Positions 9,432-19,527 of a stretch of DNA of 64,000 bases are shown piece by piece. The notes beneath the pieces are model-generated. The model searched no databases and was not told the origin of the DNA. It saw only the letters and a list, made by a program, of their open reading frames with translations. Location of the stretch: the NCBI GenBank assembly GCA_002005505.1, contig KV908546.1, positions 62,922 to 126,921 of the forward strand, given 5' to 3'. Position numbers and translations under genes: made by a program. How positions within the stretch are numbered: position 1 is the first letter of the stretch; each line of letters starts with the position of its first letter. The DNA comes from Botryococcus braunii (Eukaryota; Chlorophyta; Trebouxiophyceae).

Positions 9432-10571
9432 TCACAAAAACTTGGCCAAACCCAGAGCCTCACGATGTCCTTGAAATACCTGCCTTGTTAAAGGCTTTGT
9501 GAATATATCCGCCACATTCCTTGCAGAAGGAACGTATTTCACATCAACTTGACCCAATGCAATAGCTTCCCGCGCAAAATGGAAGCTGATAGCAATATGC
9601 TTAGTATGCTTAGAGAACACTGGATTTCTGAGATGATTGATGCATCCCTGATTATCACAGTGAATCTTGACAATCCATGGGGAAATCCCAATTTCTTCAA
9701 GGAATCCCTTCATCCAATTGGCCTCTTTGACAGCTGCACTTGCCGCCATGAACTCAGCTTCTACAGTGGATGTGGCAACTGCAGACTGCTTCTTGCTCCC
9801 CCAAACTACAGCTCCACCAAACACTCGGATGACATACCCTGTAGTGGAAAACCGATGATCTTGGTCCCCACCATAATCTGCATCAACAAAACCCTCGAGC
9901 TCTGTGTCCTTCCCTCCAAGGACCAAAACGAGATCTCTGGTTGCCTTAAGATATTTCAGCACTCTGATGGCTTCATTCCAGTGAGCAGTAGTAGGGGTAA
10001 TCCTGTACCTGGAAAGCACTCCCACAGCCTGTGAAATATCAGGCCTAGTGGTATTTGCAATGTACAACAGTGACCCAACCAGTTCACAGTACCTGTGTCC
10101 TGGTGGCAGAGGGCTCCCAGCACCAATGTTGTCACTGTTGTCCTTGGACATAGGCCTCTGTGTGGCTACAAAATCTTTAGTCATAGGGGTGTCAGGCCCC
10201 ACAAACTCCAGATCCAGCCCAAATTTCTCAACCAGTGCATCAATCTTAGGGATGCAGCTCAACGAAATTAGCCCTTTATCCCTATCTCTCATCACTTGAC
10301 AGCCCAGGAAATCCTTTACCTCTCCTAAATCATGAATGGTGAACTCTTTCTTGAGCAAACCCTTCACTCTCTCAATCTCTCTTTCACCCACTACTCTTTC
10401 GCTGAATGTTGCCGCACTGCACACGGGTGCAGTTTGCGAGGATTCTGACTTTCCTCGCTGCTCTCTCTCCCTCTGAGACTGACAGTTTGCCCTTTCGAGC
10501 TTACTGCTTCGCACTCTCACATCATCCTCCCAGACACAGGTGTCTCTCGGAAAGCTCTTGTAATTGGGCAA
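9432..10571 (-). pseudogene. pol: E pol: linker fused to RNase H, RT core missing
   Basis: The 379-codon open stretch starts with the linker motif DTCVWEDDVRV, runs to CSAATFSERVVGE and then jumps directly to IERVKGLLKKEFTIHDLG. In B about 700 bases separate these points and encode the RT fingers and palm, including YVDD. GAGAG occurs at the joint, so a short-repeat deletion is likely. The following RT end and RNase H are intact to the stop at 9432, with DADYGGD, STVEAEF and HCDNQGC. A polypurine tract (minus-strand AAGGGGAAG) lies at 9414-9422. Confidence 0.9.
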
Positions 10572-10653
10572 ATTCTCACACTGTCAAAGCTTCCGATTCA
10601 CCTCCTCATCCACACTCTTACATGACTGACGTGCTTCAGCCTCGTCAGAGCTC

Positions 10654-13600
10654 TCACAGGCAATTGAACCACTCTGCACAGCTTGGACACTTGGTCTGTC
10701 TTGGTGTTGTGCCCATTTCTCTCTCTCTCTCTCTCTGTCTGCTCCCCACTAAACATGAGCGCTGGCGTGCAGGCCCAGCAGCACGCTCACAAGCATAGCC
10801 CACACTTGTGTGCCTGGCACCACATTGTCTTTGGGCATTACTCACAGAAACCACATCTCTAACAGTTCCCTCAGGCACTGAACAGGTCCCACCCATGCAT
10901 CTCAGCTCACTTGGACCATTTTCAGTCTGATCAGAGATTGTCCCCCTCTCTTCACTCACAATTGAAACAGGTCTCTCTTGCGCCTGACTCAAATCCTGCA
11001 CTTCCCCTGGTCCCTGTGACTTAGTGTCACCATCAGTCAGCCCCTCTCTCTCACAACTCTCTCCCCTATCATGTGCCAGCAGGATTTCTCGAGCAGCAGC
11101 TCGTTGCTCATAGCGTTGAGCCCGAGACAGTCCATCCAGAGGAGGATTTGCAGTTGCAGGAGGAGTATTCCGGGGTGACTGCTGTGCTCGCTCTAAGGTC
11201 CGTTGATGCTGCCCACTGTCAGAGCTTCCTCGCGCAAGTTGCTGAAGTGTATCCAGTACCCCGGACTGGTCCAGATCCAGCTGAAGTGGTTCCTCACTCG
11301 GTCCAAGAACAATTTCTGGAGTGCCCTCCTCTCGGGAAGGCTTCCCCTGACATGCAGGCTCGGTTGCAGCTTGATCAGGGGGTCCTGGAAGGGTGCTGTC
11401 AGGTCTGCTGCTGGAGCAGGGAGCGCTGATAGCCTGATTCCGAGTGCTGCACTGAGGTGAGGAAGCTGCCGGGTTGCTGAGGGGCTGTTGGGCTGGCAAA
11501 CCTTCCGGATATGAGAACTGCTGTGGCTGGTCAAGGAGAGTGGACATTCCCACCCGAGAGGCTCCTCGGATGTGTTCCACAAATTGGACATCTCTGCTCT
11601 CTCTCCAGACTCCCCCTCCCAGATAAATACGATATGCCTTGGACACTGGGGAATAACCAGTGAACATGCCAGGCACAGCCTTTGGTGCAAATACCCCCCT
11701 CTGCTGATCAGGCACATGCACAAATGCCAGGCATCCCCAAGTACGAAGAAGTGATACATCTGGCTTGTATCCCATGAATAATTCACAAGGAGTGAGAGAC
11801 CTGCCTGTACTGGGTCCCATGTTCAGGAGGATGCAGGCTGTCTCTAGGGCCTCTTTCCACATGACTGGACTGGCACCTGCAAAATTGAGGAGGGTTCTGG
11901 TTCACTCCTTCAAGGTCTTGTTGGCTCGCTCTGCTATCCCGTTCTGCTGAGGAGTATAGGGTGCAGACATCTCCAGCTTAGTGCCCTGAGACGCACAGAA
12001 CTCCTTGAATCTGGAATTAATAAATTCTGTGCCTCTGTCACACCGAATGCACTTGACAGTGGTCCCTCTTTCTGTCTGCCAAAATAAAATCAGGTCTCGG
12101 ACAACTGAGGCAATGACATCCTTTGACTTTACCGGTAGGACAGCTTTCCATCCAGAAGCCTCATCAGCTACAGTCACCCAAAAGCGTTCCCCAGATATTG
12201 CTGCTGGTGAAATGGGGCCCACAGTGTCAATATGAATTCTGTCAAGGGGGTTCACTGCGGGTCTAGAGCTTTCACCAAAGGGAGGACGAGCATGCTTCCC
12301 CTCAATGCAAGCTTCACAATATTTGGGGCAATTTTCACAAGGGGAAAGGTGAGTGTCCATGCCAGTGACCAGTTGCTCAGTGGACAGGCGGTGCATCCAC
12401 GGTTCTCCTGGGTGTCCCATTCGACTGTGCCACAAAAAACGTTTGGCACAGTCATGCTTCTGGCTTCTGGCCTGTCTCTTCTTCAAAGCAGCTGTTACTG
12501 GACAGGGAGACTTATTTACAGTCACTGGCAGACAGTTGTGGATATAGTACAGGCCATTCTCTGAGTGAACAGGCATTTTCCACCCATTTGGACCAGACAC
12601 AGCTGAAAAGGCTCCCACTCTGTCTGTGACGAAGCATGCTCCATCACGGAGCGCAGCAGATACTGACAGGATATTAGTTGTGGCAGAGGGAACACACTGA
12701 ACATGGTGAAGCCACAGTGGAATGTGCTGAGGGGAAATGAGGCACACTGATCCAGTTGCAATAATTCCTCCTGTGGCATCTGATGTGGCTAGATGGAGAG
12801 GGATACGGTTGGCATGTATGGTAGGAGCATGCAGCAGGTCCAGACTGTTAACCAAATGGACTGAGGCTCCACTATCCACTAGCCAGGACTGTTTGGACTG
12901 TTTGTTGTGAACAGCATCCAGCACATTATAGGACACCACGTATGGCATACCTTCAGGGGGAGGAGAAGGAGGACCAGGAGGTGGATGCAGCAGTGGGAAA
13001 GCTCCAGCTCCAGGGAAAGCATGCTGTACCGAGGGAGGTGGCTGAGGGACTCCAGGGAATTGTCCTGGAGGCCACATGCCAGCCAGCTGCTGTACTGCTG
13101 CCACCACGTTCCTCTGGGTCTCTGCATCTCTCTGTCTCTTGCGGCAGTCTCTCCATAAGTGCCCCTTTTTGTGGCAATAGTTGCAAGTCCCCCGTACCTC
13201 TGATTTTACTTCTGAGTCAGCTGGCGGCTTAGGCTGTGGCACTGCACAGACAGCTGGAACTGGAACGGCAGCAGGTGCTGGTGGTTGGGCCAGCATGACC
13301 ACAGCAGGCTGGTCTCCATCAACGTTGTAACCAGAAGCTTCAGCTGTAGTGGTGATGAGGTCTGCCAGTTGATCTAGTGGGTGGGCAACTGCAGTGGGAA
13401 GAAGTCCGGGAGGATTGGCCGCAGCTGGCAATCCCTGCACTATCTGAGTGGCCACATGACCATCCAAAAGGTCATGTCCATTGCGCTTCAGGCAGCCCTT
13501 GAGATTTATCATTCTGGAGACATATTGGGATATTGTTTCACCACGCTTCATGCCTTTGGCCATCTCCTTCAGCCAGTCTGCATTGGCTTGTGTGTTATAC

Positions 13601-13991
13601 CCCCCCCCACAAACTTTCTGCAGATAAAAACATATGCATCATATGCTAACGGCTTGGCTGACAATTCCCCCAACCATTCTTCTGGGACTGATTCATAGAG
13701 TAACAGCATAGCTGCAGCATTGTGGATGGTCCCAGGCATAGCTGATTGAATGGCAGGCAGGGATCCTTTGGCACTATTTGCAGCAGTGAATGCATGATCC
13801 CACACCACGAAGTTCTGACCCTGTCTCAGTAGCTTGATGTGTACCTTTACTTGGGTGGCAATGACCTTGGGAAGGATATCTCCCTCACCCCTTGACGTGC
13901 TGGGCGTGCACGGACTTTACGTGGGAGATGAGGGAGACTCTTCCTCTGCTGACTGCGATTCTTCACGGGTGTGGGCGCCCTTCTTAGCCAT
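10654..13991 (-). pseudogene. gag: E gag-protease-integrase, broken
   Basis: Gag starts at the ATG at 13989-13991. A run of nine C at 13600-13608 (seven expected) shifts the frame after KFVGG. From 13563 the frame holds the zinc knuckle CNYCHKKGHLWRDC, the protease WLVDSGASVHLVN, the integrase zinc domain and DDE motifs (HIDTVGP, RCDRGTEF, TPQQNGIAERANK). A TGA at about 11902 follows NKTLKE where relatives have ERTRTL, so it is a nonsense change. The frame then continues 11862-10654 through integrase end and linker to another break. Confidence 0.9.
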
Positions 13992-14006
13992 GCTGCTGAA
14001 CTCTAG

Positions 14007-14534
14007 TTATCCGTCGTGTGGTTCGGAGATCTTTGAGTCTCCGTCTTCGTCCTCGCTTTCTGGTTCTGTGCACCACTCCTCAGGGCTGTACCCCTTTATG
14101 CTTCCCAATAAGGAGATAAGGAAGTCTTCGTCAAACGAAGCAAGAGCCGTCTCCACTGCGGTGTAGGCTGCCTTTTCAGCCCAGAATTCCTCCTTGTTTG
14201 GGTCTCCGATCTGCTGCAGGTGCCTTTCGAATAGTGCCCGCGTGACGAAGCCTAGGTCACCGTTGATAAAGGAACACTCCCAGGCTGTAACTTTGTAGGC
14301 AGGGTAGACTGGGAATCTTTGTTTGAACCACTGCGGTGGGTCGAGTCTGCCCTGTCCGTATGCGCGGCTGACAAAATCCTTCACAATAAATGCTCGTTCT
14401 TCAGGTGTTCTCGGTCCAGTCTCTCCACCCGCTCTCCTCAAACTGTCATAAGTGGGTGGTGGTGGAGGTGGTTGTTGTCTCACAAGTCTCGTAGAGCCTG
14501 TCGCCATACGGCCGCTCTGTCTTGTTCGTCCCAT
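14007..14534 (-). CDS. E ORF0, homologue of B ORF0
   Basis: The 175-residue ORF starts MGRTRQSGRMATGS and ends 16 bases before gag. It matches B ORF0 along its length: PPPTYDSLRRAGG, RTPEERAFIVKDFVSRAYG, RFPVYPAYKVTAWECSFI, and the acidic C-terminal end. ORF0 is open although gag-pol of the same element is broken. Function unknown; PPxY is the only motif I can name. An alternative start upstream would run back through the primer site and LTR, so the ATG at 14534 is preferred. Confidence 0.8.
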   Translation of the reverse strand: MGRTRQSGRMATGSTRLVRQQPPPPPPTYDSLRRAGGETGPRTPEERAFIVKDFVSRAYGQGRLDPPQWFKQRFPVYPAYKVTAWECSFINGDLGFVTRALFERHLQQIGDPNKEEFWAEKAAYTAVETALASFDEDFLISLLGSIKGYSPEEWCTEPESEDEDGDSKISEPHDG

Positions 14535-14584
14535 CGTAGCTCCTTGTGCTCGGATGCCACATCTCAAGAGCTCAGCATAGAGTT

Positions 14585-14599
14585 GGGGGGCCCATAACC
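14585..14599 (-). promoter_or_regulatory. E primer-binding site (half initiator tRNA-Met)
   Basis: Minus-strand GGTTATGGGCCCCCC abuts the LTR. It differs from the B site at one base of the tRNA-complementary part. Confidence 0.75.
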
Positions 14600-15330
14600 T
14601 GTACAATTCTGAGCTCGGCGTTTTCCTGTATGACCCGGCACGAGGGTGTTTAGCCCGGCGACACTCTTGTTGTATATCGAGTAACAAGCAGTGGCGACTG
14701 TGAATGAGATGACTTGACTGGCAACAGTTAAATGACAAACACCCGAAGTGCTTTTGATGTCCCAATCAAGTCTTACAATGCTTATTGCTCTCTCTCATCA
14801 CTCAGCAATTCAAACTACTCTATCTACGAAGTTACTGATAGTCTGCATTACCGATGTCCGATAAGCTAAAACATTAGCACCTTTCTATTACACATTATCT
14901 AGACCCTATCCTAATCCATTGTTCTTGTGTATGTGATGTCCCGACAACAGTTTACCTGTATGACCCGGCACGAGGGTGTTTAGCCCGGCGACACTCTTGT
15001 TGTATATCGAGTAACAAGCAGTGGCGACTGTGAATGAGATGACTTGACTGGCAACAGTTAAATGACAAACACCCGAAGTGCTTTTGATGTCCCAATCAAG
15101 TGCCTCATTCCTTCGAGCCAGGAGCATATAGTCTTTGGAGCAAACCGTGTCTGATTACCTCATCCTCCCTCAACAACGTAAAATTGGTCTAGATTGGTTC
15201 TGGCAGAACTCCTAGGTTCTGCCACCTATTACTCATTCTAATAAATGTTCTCACTGGTAATTGGAGCTGATCTGGCCACCATTACTCTTCTGAGGGAAAG
15301 GCACCAAAATGTTATTTCACTATTATAACA
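14600..15330 (-). repeat. E 5' LTR
   Basis: The 731-bp LTR runs TGTTATAATAGTG...AATTGTACA on the minus strand. Two leader repeats occupy about 14627-14771 and 14957-15101 and appear identical. On the minus strand the first copy ends CATACAG followed by GTAAAC, the second CATACAG followed by GAAAACGCC. A minus-strand TATATGC lies 29 bases before the first copy. Confidence 0.93.
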
Positions 15331-15665
15331 GGAACTGCTTGGATCAGCCACTGGTTGATGGCTGAGTTCTCCACCGACCCTGGCATTGGCCTCTCCAAAG
15401 CTGCTCTGACCCCCTTGGTGTTTGCGCACGCCTCCAAAGCTTCATACCAAAATTCAAAATTGCGCCCTCCATCATCAAGCATGACGGTCATCTTTGGATT
15501 AGAGGTATTGGGGATGTAGGCTGCCTTGTCAATCTCCACCTTTGGTTCTGCAGTGGCTGATTGTGTCCCGGTCATAGACTGCCCTGGAGTGGCCCCACTG
15601 ACTTCTCCAGGTTGAGACATTGCTGTTTCACTGCTACTTTCCTTTTCTTTGCCCCTTTTTGTCAT
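15331..15665 (-). pseudogene. gag: Element F: N-terminal copia gag, cut by E
   Basis: From the ATG at 15663-15665 there is a Ser/Thr-rich start followed by a copia-type Gag region: NPKMTVMLDDGGRNFEFWYE, LERPMPGSVENSAINQWLIQ, then AVP and the E insertion. It resembles the Gag of I and N in layout but is a distinct family. The remainder of F lies left of the window. Confidence 0.85.
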
Positions 15666-16021
15666 ACTATTGTCACTTCACCAGCCAAACTTACTCATAA
15701 ACTTCTGGAATGCAGCAATACCCTACAATTCCCTCCATGTCATGGAAATTTACCAGCCAGTCTTGCACAGTAGTAGCAGATATGTTCCCCTCAGAAGTTT
15801 GCGCCGGAGTCCGGCCCGACTCACTCAGTGCTTCTAGACAACGTCGATGAATGATAAAGCACAGCTAAAACTTCAATTATGAATTTCCCAGGTAAACTGT
15901 GAGTAAGATAATGGTCCTGGTACACTCGAGTTCCCTTGCGCCGCTGCGCCATGCTCGAGCCCCTTTGTTGACGCTTACGTCTGACCCATCCGTAGACGAC
16001 CTTCACTCCTGCTTTTACTTG
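15666..16021 (-). other. Element F untranslated leader
   Basis: This stretch between F's primer site and gag ATG has no convincing ORF; ORF0 is absent. I see nothing else in it. Confidence 0.6.
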
Positions 16022-16051
16022 GCTCAGCTGGAAGGGCGTGGGCCCATAACC
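16022..16051 (-). promoter_or_regulatory. F primer-binding site with extended tRNA-like match
   Basis: Plus-strand GGCTCAGCTGGAAGGGCG followed by TGGGCCCATAACC reads like the 5' half of initiator tRNA-Met from the D-arm (a tRNA A-box pattern) to the anticodon loop. The element strand is thus complementary to about 30 bases of the tRNA, more than the 15 in B. A tRNA gene is excluded because no T-arm or acceptor strand follows. Confidence 0.7.
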
Positions 16052-16745
16052 TGTAAAAGGTTATGGGCAATCGGCTTTCCCTGAACAAAGCAGACAGGTC
16101 GTCAATAGACGAAGTTACTCCAGCTACAGTCCGTACGACTGTCTGCTGAGTGTCACACACAACTGTTGGACAAGACTAGCATCTGGTAATGCCCAGCATC
16201 TTTCACAACCAGTTCCGTTACATCATTATCTTGTACACAAGCACCGATCAAGCAATCACTAGATAAGGCTCTAGACGGCTACGTTCAAGTACATGCCTAT
16301 ACTCCCTGAAGTCACTGTCCCTTGTCTGTTTGAGTGACTACAGGGTACACTAAGCTTGTTCACTCTCACAATAGCAACAATGATACAACACACACTGCCG
16401 CACCGTACCTGTACAAAGCAGACAGGTCGTCAATAGACGAAGTTACTCCAGCTACAGTCCGTACGACTGTCTGCTGAGTGTCACACACAACTGTTGGACA
16501 AGACTAGCATCTGGTAATGCCCAGCATCTTTCACAACCAGTTGGTATTCACTCCGGTGTGGCAGCCTTAAGAGTTCATCCGACAAACGTGTGATCTAGAT
16601 AGGATTGTACCTTATGTTCGAAAACGTCCAGAATCTGCCGTGTCTCAAGGTACCTTATGTTCTCAATGGACCCATATCCTAATAGTGCACACATGAAGAT
16701 CACTTAAAGCACAAGGCATTCAATAATAATGTTCAGAACTCAACA
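16052..16745 (-). repeat. Element F 5' LTR
   Basis: The 694-bp LTR runs TGTTGAGTTC...CTTTTACA on the minus strand. Leader repeats lie at 16081-16214 and 16409-16542. The upstream copy (minus strand) ends TTTGTACAG then GTACGG, the downstream TTTGTTCAG then GGAAAG. The LTR end and primer site form an inverted repeat, GCCCATAACCT with AGGTTATGGGC. Right flank CTCCA is the expected duplication. Confidence 0.88.
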
Positions 16746-17239
16746 CTCCAGCCTCGAGCCCTCCGGAAATCCCCTCGAGAGCTCCGCTATGCCTCGGGAT
16801 TGTCAACCCCGAGGCACCAGAGCCTCGAGACCATCAGGACCTGCCTGGGGACCCACGCCCGGTTCGGACCACCGATGTACAGCCTAGGTTCTATCGGATT
16901 GTTCCGGATCGCTGATCGATACGAGGCCTCGATCCTCGAGCCTATCTTCCCGATCGCTACAACTACTGCCCCCACATGTCAGTGTTCCAGCTCCACCAAA
17001 TGTCCCAACTCCACCTGGTCAAATATTTCATATTGCATGATGGCTGCTTGGTGATTGTTTTCTGGGAAATACTCAGGGGCAAAATGAAATTTGTAATCCC
17101 TGGAAGTATGCACTCTCCCCCCCCCCCCCCCTCAATCACGAAGCGGTTCGTGGTATTTGACAAGGTGTGAGGTATGTCTTTTGAAATACTTCCTTTCCTT
17201 GAAACGTGTTTGGCCAGTTTCAAGGACTGCTATGATTTT
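16746..17239. other. Interval between the two nests, no element recognised
   Basis: These 494 bases match no LTR or gag-pol in the window. The left part is rich in CCTCGAG/CTCGAGG-like words, the right part is more AT-rich, and there is a run of 14 C around 17117-17130. ORFs are short. It may be original host DNA or an old unrecognised repeat. Confidence 0.5.
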
Positions 17240-17940
17240 TGTTGAGTGGTGAACATACATTATAAAATGCCTTGTGCTTTAGGTGGTCTTCAAATGTACA
17301 TTATTAGGATACGGGTCCACTATCCACATAAGGTACCTCAAGACACGTTCGGATGAGGTCTATTTCGAACATAAGGTACAATCTGATTTAGATTACGCGT
17401 TAGTGTGAAAGGACTATTAAAGCTGCGATCACCGCATAGTCGAGCATTTGGTTTGGAAAGATACTGGGCACATAAGGATGCCAGTCTTGTTCATGCAGTT
17501 GCATGTGTCTAAAGAGCAGACAGTCGTCAAGGACTGTAGCTGGAGAGGCACGAACTTACGACCTGTCTGCTTGCTTACAGGTGTGGTGACGCAGGGTGTG
17601 TATTTGTAATGTGTTCATGTTTGATTGCTTGTTTGTAAGTGAACCATCTTAGTGGACAATCAAGTCTCCCAAACAGCTAAGGGACGGAGTCTTGATTGAG
17701 TATAGGAAGGTACTTGCTTTCAGCCGTCAGGAGCTTATCCGTGTGTAGATGCTCATTGACAGATCAACATGTAACGGAACTGGTTTGGAAAGATACTGGA
17801 CACATAAGGATGCCAGTCTTGTTCATGCAGTTGCATGTGTCTAAAGAGCAGACAGTCGTCAAGGACTGTAGCTGGAGAGGCACGAACTTACGACCTGTCT
17901 GCTTGCTTACAGGAGACGCCACTGCCCATAACATTTTACA
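17240..17940 (+). repeat. Element K 5' LTR, plus orientation
   Basis: The 701-bp LTR runs TGTTGAGTGG...ATTTTACA. It is the same family and length as the minus-oriented LTR at 22932-23632, so the two are inverted. Leader repeats are 17449-17580 (then GTGTGG) and 17781-17912 (then GAGACGCC). No primer site follows; the next bases belong to the pol of I. Left flank ATTTT (17235-17239) is not repeated after 17940, so this is not a simple solo LTR. Confidence 0.88.
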
Positions 17941-19527
17941 GTGGGGTACCTGCCCCATGTGACAAACCATCTGAGGACTCGGGTCTGCTGATAGCCACGA
18001 AGTCCTTGGACATGGGGGTATCAACCACACGCCCATCATCAGCAACACCAAACTTTTCCACAAGAGCATCAATCTTGGGAGTGCAACTCATGGACATAAT
18101 GCCCTGAACTCTATTGCGTAGCACGTGACACCCCAGGAAATCATTCACCTCTCCCAAATCATGGATGGTGAAGTCCTTCTTCAACAACTCTTTCCCCCAC
18201 TCAATCTCTGCAACCAATCTGGCAACTATGAGAAGATCATCAACATAAACAAGAATAAAGGACAGGTTTGCCATCAGGGGCCCTCCTGATGTATACACCC
18301 GCATCACTCTTGCACACACTATACCCCATCACGCTCAACTTGTCGGTCAAGGTCTTGTGCCAAGCCCGTGGGGCTTGTTTTAGACCGTATAGTGCCTTCC
18401 TGAGCTTGCACACAACCCTCGTGTTGCCATTCTCAAATCCTGGTGGTTGGGTCACATAGACCTCTTCCTCCAACTCTCCATTGAGAAAAGCCGTCTTGAT
18501 ATCCACTTGGTGGATCTCAAGATTCTGTGTGGCAGCCACTGCCAGCACAGCCCTCCTTGCCCCATAGCTACTGGTGGGTGCAAATACCTCCCCAACATCT
18601 ATCCCAGGGATCTGTCTACACCCTTGGGCAAATAACCTCGCTTTAAAGCGAGTAACATTCCCATGTGCATCAATTTTAGTGGAGAATATCCAATGGACAG
18701 GAATAACTTTTTGTCCATGTGGTCTGTCCACATACTCTAGAACCTCATGGGTATCAAGGGAATCCATCTCTTCCCTCATTGCTTGTTGCCAAAAATCCCA
18801 CTGAGGGGAGCATTGGGCTTCCCTCAGGTTAGATGGCACGTGAACCTTTCCCAGCTTGAAATAAGGTACATTTTGTACCTTATGCTTAGACTCTGCAGTA
18901 CTGTCAGCACTCCTGGGACTGTTGTCTTTTATATCCCTCTGATCCTAGTTCCTAGAATAAGGTACATTTTGTACCTTATGTTGAGATCCTGCAATACAGC
19001 CAGAACTGCCAGAGCCCTCCCCAACTCTCTCTCTTGAACTGCAAGACTCATGCGCTCCACCATTACAATCTCTCACCTTTCTCAATGCAGGTGGAAGCAG
19101 CAGCTCTCTCTCTCTCCTGGACTCACTCTTAGGTACACTACTCTGACTTTCCTGAGCTGCGCCTATTGTGTCAGGCTGCACCCCATAAGCATGACTGGTT
19201 CCCAGCTCAACTTGGCTACGTGCTTCCCCTGCTGCTGGCACTTCTAGCCCACTACTCTTCTCGCTAACATCTTCTCCAAGCATAGCCTCCCCTGTCTCAA
19301 CCTGCCTCTGCAAATCAGGGAGACCTACCAAGGGTGGCTCACTCACAAGTACCTGGCCTGAGCCAGGGTCATGCATGGGGACCCCTACTGAGTCCCTCCT
19401 AGCCTGGCGCTGTTCATAACGCTGATCCCTTGTGAGGGTGGTTCATGGGGGAAGTCTCTGTTGAGACTTCCCCTAGAACCTGACCCCCCCTGCATCTTCT
19501 GCAGTTTGTCCGGTTGCGAGTGCGCTT
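17941..19527 (-). pseudogene. pol: Element I: linker and RT part of pol, broken and truncated
   Basis: From 18839 to 17941 the minus strand encodes RT: MPSNLREAQCSPQWDFW, RFKARLFAQGCRQIPGIDV, VDIKTAFLNGELEEEVYVTQ, then in another frame LVYVDDLLIVARL and DTPMSKDF, ending at GAGTPL against the K LTR. RNase H and the 3' LTR are absent. The linker at 18945-19376 ends with an in-frame TAG, and a C run near 19532-19546 shifts the frame. The peptide KVQNVPY is encoded twice (18863-18886 and 18957-18980) by a near-palindrome. Confidence 0.85.

Larger units (their letters stand above)
8800..15330 (-). mobile_element. Element E: Ty1/copia retrotransposon with RT core deleted
   Basis: The minus-strand element has its 5' LTR at 14600-15330 and the remaining part of its 3' LTR at 8800-9413. 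The first 117 bases of the left LTR lie beyond A, outside the window: 8800-9413 aligns base for base with 14717-15330. E is inserted in the gag of F (duplication GGAAC at 15331-15335, left copy not visible). It has ORF0 and gag-pol, but pol lacks the RT catalytic region and carries a nonsense codon and frameshifts, so it is not autonomous. Confidence 0.92.

Noticed and set aside
17240..17940. Solo LTR
   Set aside because: A solo LTR should be flanked by a 5-bp duplication. Left ATTTT and right GTGGG do not match, and the right neighbour is a truncated pol of the same family.
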